Positions 15,448 to 22,383 of a stretch of 30,537 nt of DNA are shown here, one piece after another. Made by a program: the position numbers and the translations under genes. The number at the start of each line of letters is the position of its first letter. The first letter of the stretch is position 1. The notes beneath the pieces are model-generated. The model was not told the DNA's origin and made no database searches. It worked only from the letters and a program-made list of their open reading frames with translations. This DNA comes from Fen731 sp964354265 (GTDB lineage: Bacteria > Actinomycetota > Humimicrobiia > Humimicrobiales > Humimicrobiaceae): assembly GCA_964354265.1 (NCBI GenBank), contig CAYGYY010000021.1, positions 1-30,537 of the forward strand, written 5' to 3'.

Positions 15448-15838
15448 TTCCGGTTTTGGATCCCGGTTTTGGCTCATCCTTTAACGCTTTATTATCCGCT
15501 TTATGGGCTATTGACTGTTCTTCATCCTTTTTGAGCACCCCATATATTTCGCGCAATACATGCAGCGGTTCCGTGAAAAGACGTTTAGGGAAGAAAGGTA
15601 CAAGTGATGCAAAAGCTTTCTTCATATCCTCCGTCATCCTGTGCGGCTTGGAAAGGATCCTGTCTATAAAATCCTCTGCAAATACAGTCCTTAGGTGCCT
15701 GCGGTCGATCTCTATTTTTTTAGTGCAACTGTCACAGGAAATGCTTCTAAGATAGCTGCCTATATAATAGACTGTATGAGATGTCTCATCATTACAGTTT
15801 ACGCAAAAAAGCGTTATTTTGGTTATTTCATCTTTCAT
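15431..15838 (-). CDS. Small zinc-ribbon protein of unknown function
   Basis: A 135-residue protein with an N-terminal four-cysteine zinc ribbon, CVNC (residues 12-15) and CDSC (35-38). A helical middle follows, containing DFIDRILSKPHRMTEDM and FFPKRLFTEPLHVL, and then a charged, low-complexity tail rich in K, D and E from about residue 104. The ribbon resembles nucleic-acid- or protein-binding knuckles, but I do not recognise a characterised family. No ribosome binding site is evident before ATG 15838. The gene lies 20 bases after gdhA on the same strand and may be the last gene of the P-II/gdhA transcript. Its end overlaps lipB by 17 bases. It is probably real, given the conserved-looking ribbon. 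Confidence 0.65.
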   Translation of the reverse strand: MKDEITKITLFCVNCNDETSHTVYYIGSYLRSISCDSCTKKIEIDRRHLRTVFAEDFIDRILSKPHRMTEDMKKAFASLVPFFPKRLFTEPLHVLREIYGVLKKDEEQSIAHKADNKALKDEPKPGSKTGTKDKS

Positions 15839-15858
15839 AATTTTCTATAATACTACTA

Positions 15859-17106
15859 TTATGGATAAATTCCACGCAGGGTTACAGCTTCTGCTACACG
15901 TCCTACTGCAATAAGTGAAGCAGCGGTGCGCATATCGACATTCTTTGAAATATGGCAGTTATACACATCATAGAATGCCTTCTCCATAATATCTCTTAGC
16001 TTTAAGTTCACCTCACGTTTTGCCCAGAAATATGAGAGGTTGCCCTGCACCCATTCAAAGTATGATACTGTAACTCCTCCAGCATTGCATAATACATCAG
16101 GTATTATAAATACGCCTTTATCAGCAAGTATCTTATCTGCTTCAGGCGTTACTGGCCCGTTTGCTCCCTCAGCTATTATTTTTGCCTTGATTCTGGCAGC
16201 ATTTTTTTGGCTTATCTGGTTTTCAAGCGCAGCAGGTATAAGCACGTCACAATTGAGCTCAAAAAGGTGCTCCGGGCTTATATGCTCAGCCTGGCCATAG
16301 CTTGAAAGCGTATTCCCGGCTGACATGTAGTCCAATAGTTTATAAGGATCTATGCCTTTGGCATCATATATTGCGCCGGATACATCAGAGACTGCGATTA
16401 TTGTATGCCCTATGTCATAGAGTATCTTTGCGCAGTTTGAACCGACATTTCCAAATCCCTGCACAACAATTTCAAGGGGGCACTTTTCAACTTTTAAGAC
16501 TTTGAGTGTAGAAAGAAGGGTATATACTGCTCCCCGGCTTGTAGCGTCCTCCCTGCCCTGGCTGCCGCCCAAAGCTATGGGCTTACCTGTGACAACTCCG
16601 GGAACTGAAAAGCCCTTGCCCATTGAGTATGTGTCCATTATCCATGCCATGACCTGGGCATTTGTTCCTACATCGGGCGCAGGAATGTCCTTTTCAGGTC
16701 CGATATCTTCTATGATTTCATATATAAATCTTCTCGTTATTGATTCAAGTTCAGAGGCGCTTATGCTATAAGGGTCAACAATAACGCCTCCTTTTGCGCC
16801 GCCAAAGGGGATGCCTACAACTGCGCATTTCCATGTCATCAGCATTGCAAGGGCCTTTACCTCATCAAGAGTTACATCCTGGTGGTATCTTATGCCCCCC
16901 TTTGCAGGTCCCCTGTTAGTGTTGTGCTGGACCCTGTATCCCTTGAATATCTCAATAGAGCAGTCATCCATCTTGACAGGAATTGCAACCTCTATTGTCT
17001 TTCTAGGTTCGCGTAAGTACTTGGCCAGGCCTTCTGTTAGGTTCAGCATCGATGTTATATTGTCAAGACGGCCCAGCGTCATTTCCCACATACTTTCAGC
17101 TGCCAT
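15859..17106 (-). CDS. gdhA: Glu/Leu/Phe/Val-family glutamate dehydrogenase
   Basis: A 415-residue hexameric-type glutamate dehydrogenase that interconverts glutamate with 2-oxoglutarate and ammonia. It shows GPAKGGIRYH with substrate lysine K69, TWKCAVVGIPFGGAKGG with K93 and catalytic K105, PAPDVGTN with the catalytic aspartate, and the dinucleotide fold GFGNVGSN. The length matches the roughly 415-residue short class used by many catabolic and archaeal enzymes. ATG 17106 has only a loose GAGGGG about 15 bases upstream, so an internal start at residue 6 or 9 is possible. It lies 26 bases after the P-II gene, implying co-transcription and nitrogen- or 2-oxoglutarate-linked control. NAD versus NADP preference was not resolved. 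Confidence 0.93.
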   Translation of the reverse strand: MAAESMWEMTLGRLDNITSMLNLTEGLAKYLREPRKTIEVAIPVKMDDCSIEIFKGYRVQHNTNRGPAKGGIRYHQDVTLDEVKALAMLMTWKCAVVGIPFGGAKGGVIVDPYSISASELESITRRFIYEIIEDIGPEKDIPAPDVGTNAQVMAWIMDTYSMGKGFSVPGVVTGKPIALGGSQGREDATSRGAVYTLLSTLKVLKVEKCPLEIVVQGFGNVGSNCAKILYDIGHTIIAVSDVSGAIYDAKGIDPYKLLDYMSAGNTLSSYGQAEHISPEHLFELNCDVLIPAALENQISQKNAARIKAKIIAEGANGPVTPEADKILADKGVFIIPDVLCNAGGVTVSYFEWVQGNLSYFWAKREVNLKLRDIMEKAFYDVYNCHISKNVDMRTAASLIAVGRVAEAVTLRGIYP

Positions 17107-17132
17107 ATCGGTTTACACCATCCCCTCTTGTT

Positions 17133-17474
17133 TTAGACTATTGCATTGATTCCAGATTCCTGGGTCCTTATCCTTATTGCATCCTCAACAGGCAGGATAA
17201 ATATCTTTCCTGAGCCAAACTCTCCAGTCTGAGCAAGCTTTACTATTGTTTTTGTGACATTATCAAGGATATCTTCATCCACGACTATCTCAAGCTTTAC
17301 CTTTGGCAGGAATTTGACCTCTTTGTTTGGGATCTCGCCTGCAATATATCCTCTTTGTTTTCCAAAACCCGACACTTCTGATAAAGTAATGCCCTCAACG
17401 CCTGCATCAATTAGCGCGTCCTTTATCTCATCAAGCTTGAAAGGCTGGATAAAGCATTCTATTTTTTTTAGCAT
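17133..17474 (-). CDS. P-II family nitrogen regulatory protein with atypical T-loop
   Basis: A 113-residue trimeric P-II signal protein that senses ATP/ADP and 2-oxoglutarate. It has the N-terminal MLKKIECFIQPFKL strand-helix, GFGKQRG (37-42), FLPKVKLEIVV (55-65), the B-loop TGEFGSGKIF (82-91) and the C-terminal EDAIRIRTQE. The T-loop has lysine at position 51, where GlnB/GlnK carry the uridylylated or adenylylated tyrosine, and proline at 49, where cyanobacteria carry the phosphorylated serine. Covalent control at those sites is therefore not possible. AAAGGAG lies eight bases before the ATG. It is directly upstream of gdhA with no amtB or glnA nearby, so glutamate dehydrogenase or its gene is a plausible target. 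The glnB versus glnK label is not meaningful here. Confidence 0.9.
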   Translation of the reverse strand: MLKKIECFIQPFKLDEIKDALIDAGVEGITLSEVSGFGKQRGYIAGEIPNKEVKFLPKVKLEIVVDEDILDNVTKTIVKLAQTGEFGSGKIFILPVEDAIRIRTQESGINAIV

Positions 17475-17564
17475 ATCAAAATCTCCTTTGCTAACATGTT
17501 TAATATATTTAGCAATTCAGTAGATACCTGGCTTAGTTTAGTTAATCCAAAGTAATTATCCAAT

Positions 17565-19013
17565 CTAAATAAGAAGAAGTTCAGGACTTTCCAGGACTTC
17601 TTTTAATCTTTTAAGAAACACTGCTGCATCTGCACCATCTATGATCCTGTGATCTACTGCAACTGATATCTCCATTAACTGTCTTATTTCAATCCTGTCA
17701 TTTTCAACAACCGGGGCTTTATATGCTTCCCCTACCATTAGTATTGCTCCCTGGGGAGGATTGATTATTGCAGTAAATGTGCGGACTCCAAGCATTCCCA
17801 GGTTGCTTATGGTAAATGTTGCATTTGAAATATCTTCCATAGCAAGTTTCTGGTTTTTTGCTTTCTCGACAATTTCAATCCTTTTCCTTGCAATATCAAA
17901 AATACTTATCCTGTTACAGCCATATATTGTCGGCGCAACCAGGCCGGCGTCTGTTGCAACTCCAAGCCCTATGTTAACATCCTCATAAATAATGTGACTT
18001 TCATCAAGAAGAGAGGAATTGATTTTTGGCTGTTCTGCAAGCACGATGGCGCACGCCTTGATTATAAAGTCTGTATAAGTTATCTTAACTCCATAAACAT
18101 CCTGGACCTTATCTTTTATTTTATCCCTGAGCGCGATTAAAGAATCTACCTTTATAACAGAAGTTGATATGATATGGGGTATATTCTGCTTGGAAAAGGT
18201 CATCCTCTCGGCAATTACTTTCCTTATTCCTTTTAAAACTGTAGATGAAATAGCTTTTGGAGGCAGTGGCTCTATCGAAGCAGCCGGAATATAAGGCGCA
18301 GCCTGAACAGTTGCTGATGGGGCGGAAACCTTGTTTGCCTGGGCAAATGCCAGTATGTCTTCCTTGACGATCCTTCCTTCAGGACCGGTCCCTTTAATTG
18401 CCTCCAGGGTATAATCTATGCCCATCTCGTTAGCCAGACTTCTTGCAAGCGGCGATATCCTGATTCTCTCTCCTGCCAGCTTTGCTGCTGATTGAGGTAC
18501 CGTCTTCTGCGACATTTTTTTAATATATTCCTCTACATCTTCCTTGACTATCCTGCCGCCTGGCCCTGTCCCTGTTATCATGGAAATATCAATTCCCTTG
18601 CTTTCTGCAATATTTCTTGCCAGCGGTGAGATCTTTATTTTTGATGTGTCTATAGCTTCCTGCTGTGCCGCATATGCTGCAGGTATTGCTGCTTCCGGGG
18701 TTTCCTTTTCCAGTACAGTTTCAGCAACAGATGCTCCACCTGATACTGTTACAGAAGAGGCTGCTTCAAGGCTCTCATTTAATTCGCCTATATAAGCAAT
18801 AACCTGGGTTACAGGAACTTCCTCTCCTTCATTTTTCAATATCTTCCGCAAGTAACCTGTATGATATGCCTCGACTTCCAGGGAAACCTTATCTGTCATC
18901 ACCTCAAACAAAACTTCGCCTGACTGGACCTTATCGCCTTCTTTTTTATGCCATTTTTCTATTACCCCTGTTTCCATTGTCAAACCAAGCTTTGGCATGA
19001 TTACTTCGTGCAT
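17565..19013 (-). CDS. acoC: Dihydrolipoamide acyltransferase (E2) with two subunit-binding domains
   Basis: A 482-residue E2 that transfers the acyl group from lipoyl lysine to CoA and forms the complex core. The lipoyl domain spans 1-77, with K42 in MTDKVS. An alanine-rich linker follows, then two peripheral-subunit-binding domains: KISPLARNIA to VKEDVEEYI (127-164) and RISPLARSLA to VKEDILAF (185-223). The catalytic domain is at 255-482 with DHRIIDG (H455, D459). Most E2s carry one such binding domain; two suggests docking of both E1 and E3, or extra copies. AAAGGAT lies seven bases before the ATG. It follows E1-beta after a 199-base gap holding a possible minus-strand TATAAT at 19116-19121. 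Acetoin versus pyruvate specificity is inferred. Confidence 0.92.
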   Translation of the reverse strand: MHEVIMPKLGLTMETGVIEKWHKKEGDKVQSGEVLFEVMTDKVSLEVEAYHTGYLRKILKNEGEEVPVTQVIAYIGELNESLEAASSVTVSGGASVAETVLEKETPEAAIPAAYAAQQEAIDTSKIKISPLARNIAESKGIDISMITGTGPGGRIVKEDVEEYIKKMSQKTVPQSAAKLAGERIRISPLARSLANEMGIDYTLEAIKGTGPEGRIVKEDILAFAQANKVSAPSATVQAAPYIPAASIEPLPPKAISSTVLKGIRKVIAERMTFSKQNIPHIISTSVIKVDSLIALRDKIKDKVQDVYGVKITYTDFIIKACAIVLAEQPKINSSLLDESHIIYEDVNIGLGVATDAGLVAPTIYGCNRISIFDIARKRIEIVEKAKNQKLAMEDISNATFTISNLGMLGVRTFTAIINPPQGAILMVGEAYKAPVVENDRIEIRQLMEISVAVDHRIIDGADAAVFLKRLKEVLESPELLLI

Positions 19014-19212
19014 AATTTTATCCTTTCTAAATTATGTCAAGTTAACTTCTGTGAATTTAAAGACTTTTACTTCAACACTACATTTTATATATTTAAGTAA
19101 ATAATTAAAATACCAATTATAATTTAAGTACTAAATAAATTGCCGCATATTAAAACTATTGCAAACTAAAAATAATCTGACATTCGCTCCTGATATAGCT
19201 CCCTGGCAAAAT

Positions 19213-20232
19213 TTAACCTTTGAATATTTTAAAAATACTCTCTTTTATCCTTTCATGGCTTGGAATCATGGCATTCTCAAGTACCGGGCTGTAAGGGACA
19301 GGACAATTTTTGCCGGAAACCCTTATAACAGGGGCATCAAGAAAATCAAAAGCTTTTTCTGCAACCTGCGCAGAAACCTCTCCCATAAAACCACCAAAGC
19401 CGCAAGCTTCTTCAACACATACCAGGCGCCCTGTCTTATTTACTGAATCCAGGATAATTTCAATATCAAGTGGCCTGATGGTCCTGGGGTCTATCAATTC
19501 GCAATCAATACCTTCCTCTAAACTCAACTGGTCTGCAACCTCAAGACATTTTTTTACCATAAATGAAGTGGCTACCAGGGTGACATCTTTTCCCTGCCTT
19601 TTAATATCGCCTTTACCCAGTGGTATCTCATAAAGATTTTGCGGGACATGCTCCAAATATTTTTTATTCTTGTATAAAAGCTTGTGTTCTATAAAAACAA
19701 CAGGGTTATCATCCTTAATTGAAGCTATAAGCAGCCCCTTTGCATCATATGGGCATGAAGGCATTACAACTTTTAATCCGGGGATATGCGCAACAAGCGC
19801 CTCAAGACTCTGTGAATGCTGGGCTGCTGCTCCTGTCCCTCCGCCTCCTGCTGTCCTTATAACCATGGGGACCTTTGCTTTGCCCCCGAACATATACCTT
19901 ATTTTAGCTGCCTGGTTGGCAATCTCATCCATTGCAATGGTTATGAAATCTGAAAACATTATCTCAACAATCGGCCTCATCCCGGTAACTGCGCTTCCTG
20001 TTGCCACTCCAATCAGCGCATCTTCAGAAATCGGGCTGTTTATTACTCTTTCCCTCCCAAATTCCTCAAGCATTCCAACAGAAACGCCGAATGCCCCGCC
20101 GTACTCGGCAACATCTTCCCCTATAAGGAATACATCATTATCATGTCTCATCACCTGCTGCATGGCTTCCCTTATTGCTTCAAGATATGTTATTTCCCTT
20201 AATGTTGTTTCCAACAATTTTAATTCCACCAT
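19213..20232 (-). CDS. acoB: 2-oxo-acid/acetoin dehydrogenase E1 component, beta subunit (cluster 2)
   Basis: A 339-residue E1-beta with LIGEDV (37-41), GGAFGV (45-50), ANQAAKIRYMFGG (105-117), QHSQSLEA (138-145) and a transketolase C-terminal domain. It pairs with the E1-alpha immediately upstream (18-base gap) to form a thiamine-diphosphate decarboxylase or acetoin-cleaving enzyme that loads the E2 downstream. AGGAGGAGG sits six bases before ATG 20232. It strongly resembles the cluster 1 E1-beta, including the IPGLKVVMPS and PYDAKGL segments, so the two sets look like paralogues or independently acquired copies with related substrates. The operon runs SorC regulator, E1-alpha, E1-beta, E2. 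The GGGGTG stretch at 129-134 beside the HSQ motif differs from cluster 1 (CGAGVQG). Confidence 0.9.
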   Translation of the reverse strand: MVELKLLETTLREITYLEAIREAMQQVMRHDNDVFLIGEDVAEYGGAFGVSVGMLEEFGRERVINSPISEDALIGVATGSAVTGMRPIVEIMFSDFITIAMDEIANQAAKIRYMFGGKAKVPMVIRTAGGGGTGAAAQHSQSLEALVAHIPGLKVVMPSCPYDAKGLLIASIKDDNPVVFIEHKLLYKNKKYLEHVPQNLYEIPLGKGDIKRQGKDVTLVATSFMVKKCLEVADQLSLEEGIDCELIDPRTIRPLDIEIILDSVNKTGRLVCVEEACGFGGFMGEVSAQVAEKAFDFLDAPVIRVSGKNCPVPYSPVLENAMIPSHERIKESIFKIFKG

Positions 20233-20250
20233 GTAAAACCTCCTCCTGCC

Positions 20251-21291
20251 TTAAGCAAATACATCTATTTCCACCTGTTCGGGTGACGGAAATGGGCTTT
20301 CTTCAGCAAATTTTACAGACTCTCTTATTTTTTCCTGCGCTTCCTGTTCTATTTTATGGGCATCCTCATCTGAGATTATCCCGTCATTTATAAGAACCTG
20401 TCTGTAAACCGGTATAGGATCCCTTTCGGTCCATGTTTTTAATTCTTCTTTCGTCCTGTAAACCTGGGCATCACTTTTTGAATGGCCTTTCCACCTGTAT
20501 GTAAGGCATTCAATAAGCACGGGTCCATTTCCGGACCTGGCATGCTCTGCAAAGTGCCTGACTGTGTTATAAACTTCAATGGTGTTATTTCCATCAATTG
20601 TTATTCCCTCAATTCCGTAAGACAGTTTGCGGTCTGAAATGCGCCTTATATTAAAAGCTTCCTTTACAGGCATCGACATTCCATACTGGTTATTCTCACA
20701 TATATACAGTACCGGAAGATCCCATATTGAAGCCATATTAAGTGCTCCATGAAAATTCCCCCTGTTTGCAGCTCCATCACCAAAAAAACATCCCACTATC
20801 CTAAAATCCTTCCTCAGCTTGCAGGTAAGCGCTGCTCCTGTTCCTATATCTATGCTTCCTCCCACTATACCGTTCGCGCCAAGATTTCCAGTTGTTACAT
20901 CTGCTATATGCATTGAGCCGCCCCTGCCCTTGCAATATCCGGTCTGTTTGCCCAGTAGCTCAGCCATCATAAGGTTGAGACTGGCGCCTTTTGCAATACA
21001 ATGCCCATGGCCCCTGTGTGTTGAAGTTATATAATCATCTTTTTGCAGGGCATATATTGCCCCTACTGCTGTTGCCTCCTCGCCTACATACAGGTGGCAT
21101 GTACCGTGTATCTGCCCTTTTATAATAAATTGCTCTGTCTGGCCTTCAAAATATCTTATCTCATAAAGCCGGCTTAACATCTCTCTTTTTATATCAGGAC
21201 CAAGTTCTGCAAAACTGTCTTTTATCCTGTGCCCGTCCACCTCAAGAGATTTCCTGTTTTTTGAGATGGCGGAAGTTTCTTTGTGTGACAC
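20251..21291 (-). CDS. acoA: 2-oxo-acid/acetoin dehydrogenase E1 component, alpha subunit (cluster 2)
   Basis: A 346-residue E1-alpha. It shows THRGHGH (91-97), GRGGSMH (122-128), the ThDP motif from GDG (171-173) to ENN (199-201), and SYGIEG with DGNN in the following loop. It starts with GTG at 21289-21291, supported by GAGGAGG about ten bases upstream; there is no ATG until deep inside the domain. An extra stretch of about 25 polar residues precedes the domain compared with the cluster 1 copy. It is four bases after the SorC regulator stop, so the two are co-transcribed. It makes the heterotetrameric E1 with the next gene. Acetoin or pyruvate is the likely substrate class; sequence alone does not decide. 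Confidence 0.9.
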   Translation of the reverse strand: MSHKETSAISKNRKSLEVDGHRIKDSFAELGPDIKREMLSRLYEIRYFEGQTEQFIIKGQIHGTCHLYVGEEATAVGAIYALQKDDYITSTHRGHGHCIAKGASLNLMMAELLGKQTGYCKGRGGSMHIADVTTGNLGANGIVGGSIDIGTGAALTCKLRKDFRIVGCFFGDGAANRGNFHGALNMASIWDLPVLYICENNQYGMSMPVKEAFNIRRISDRKLSYGIEGITIDGNNTIEVYNTVRHFAEHARSGNGPVLIECLTYRWKGHSKSDAQVYRTKEELKTWTERDPIPVYRQVLINDGIISDEDAHKIEQEAQEKIRESVKFAEESPFPSPEQVEIDVFA

Positions 21292-21295
21292 TGGT

Positions 21296-22252
21296 TTATA
21301 ACCTCCTCGTCTGTTTTTTTAAAAGCTCCACACCTGTATCTTCATCAGTTAAAAGAATATTTACTATCCTGCCTGTAAGTGAAGCCCGGATGATACCTGT
21401 TTTTTTATGCCCGAAAGCAATACCGATTATATTTTTCATTTTCCTGAGCTTTTCCAGAGGAGCCCTAACTATCCGCCCGTCAAAACTGCTTTTTACCTGC
21501 AAGCCATCCCTGTCTATGAAAATAAGATTGACATCGCCTATGACTCCAAGACCTTCAAGATACCTGAAATCCTCCACTGTAAAATTACCGGTCTTTATCA
21601 TAGTGGAATCCGCGCCAATATCGCTCATGCCTACAACTGCTGTATTTATTTTATCAGTAAGTTTTAAAATCTCGCTAATATTGGAATCCTTTTCCAGGAT
21701 CTCTTTTGCTTTTCTGCTGTCAAGCACTGCCGGGGAGTGTATTATATAACTTTCCCCTCTATATTTTTCCGCAAGCAGTTTTGCAACCGAGTTTGTATGC
21801 ACTTCTACGCCTGATTTGCCAAGTCCGCCAAGAAGCGGGATTACACTGATGAATATTTTTTTTTCCGGGTCAATTAAACCTGCTACAGACCGCAAAGTGT
21901 TTCCCCACCCTACCCCAAGCAGGTCGCCATCTTTTAAAACCCGTTCGAAAATTCCCTCCAGGCTGGATGCAAGCTGTCTGTAAGTTTCGTGGATGTCTTC
22001 AGATGAAGGTACGATAATGCATTCCCTTAAAGTAAATTTTTTCTCTAGCGCGGATTCCAGCTCCTCGAAATCCTGTCGTTGAGAATTGATTTTAATCTCG
22101 ACTATTTTTTCCTTTTTGGCCTTTGTAAGGCTTCTGGATACTTTTGTCCTGGAAATATCCAGCCTGCCGGCAATTTCCTGCTGATTCAAATCCTCTAAAT
22201 AGTAAAGCCTGGCGATTTTTGATAGAAGCTTATGCTCCTCTGTACTGTCCAT
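21296..22252 (-). CDS. SorC/DeoR-family sugar-responsive transcriptional regulator
   Basis: A 318-residue regulator with an N-terminal helix-turn-helix (about 20-45, LNQQEIAGRLDISRTKVSRSL) and a C-terminal SorC effector-binding domain (about 60-318), including the characteristic GVGWGNTLRSV and PLLGGLGKSG segments. Family members bind phosphorylated sugars or related metabolites and act as repressors or activators. CAGGAT lies eight bases before ATG 22252. It leads the E1-alpha/E1-beta/E2 operon (four-base gap) and faces the divergent EIIC gene. A perfect palindrome between them, TGCACATATGTGCA, is the likely operator, so it probably controls both sides. Acetoin operons are usually governed by sigma-54 AcoR-type activators, so a SorC regulator here is unusual and suggests a sugar-phosphate or ketose-derived inducer. 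Confidence 0.92.
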   Translation of the reverse strand: MDSTEEHKLLSKIARLYYLEDLNQQEIAGRLDISRTKVSRSLTKAKKEKIVEIKINSQRQDFEELESALEKKFTLRECIIVPSSEDIHETYRQLASSLEGIFERVLKDGDLLGVGWGNTLRSVAGLIDPEKKIFISVIPLLGGLGKSGVEVHTNSVAKLLAEKYRGESYIIHSPAVLDSRKAKEILEKDSNISEILKLTDKINTAVVGMSDIGADSTMIKTGNFTVEDFRYLEGLGVIGDVNLIFIDRDGLQVKSSFDGRIVRAPLEKLRKMKNIIGIAFGHKKTGIIRASLTGRIVNILLTDEDTGVELLKKQTRRL

Positions 22253-22299
22253 AAATATATCCTGTCAATAAAGACCTAAAACTGATACAAATCATATAG

Positions 22300-22313
22300 T
22301 GCACATATGTGCA
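22300..22313. promoter_or_regulatory. Perfect 14-bp palindrome, candidate SorC operator
   Basis: TGCACATATGTGCA is a perfect dyad about 48 bases upstream of the SorC regulator start and about 70 bases upstream of the EIIC start. Dyads of this length suit a homodimeric or tetrameric helix-turn-helix regulator. A second CATATG and an ACATGCA half-site follow within 30 bases (22314-22332). A weak minus-strand -10 (TATGAT, 22291-22296) abuts it, so binding could block the regulator's own promoter. Operator function is inferred from position and symmetry. Confidence 0.55.
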
Positions 22314-22383
22314 GCATATGAAAATACATGCAAGCTAATTTTAAAAAAGTTTATGTTTTATTTCAAGAGTAAAGTTGGCTATA

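Noticed and set aside
19670..20236. 188-codon + strand frame opposite E1-beta of cluster 2
   Set aside because: The antisense shadow has a Ser/Pro/Ala-rich translation and no motif, and the E1-beta on the other strand is unambiguous.
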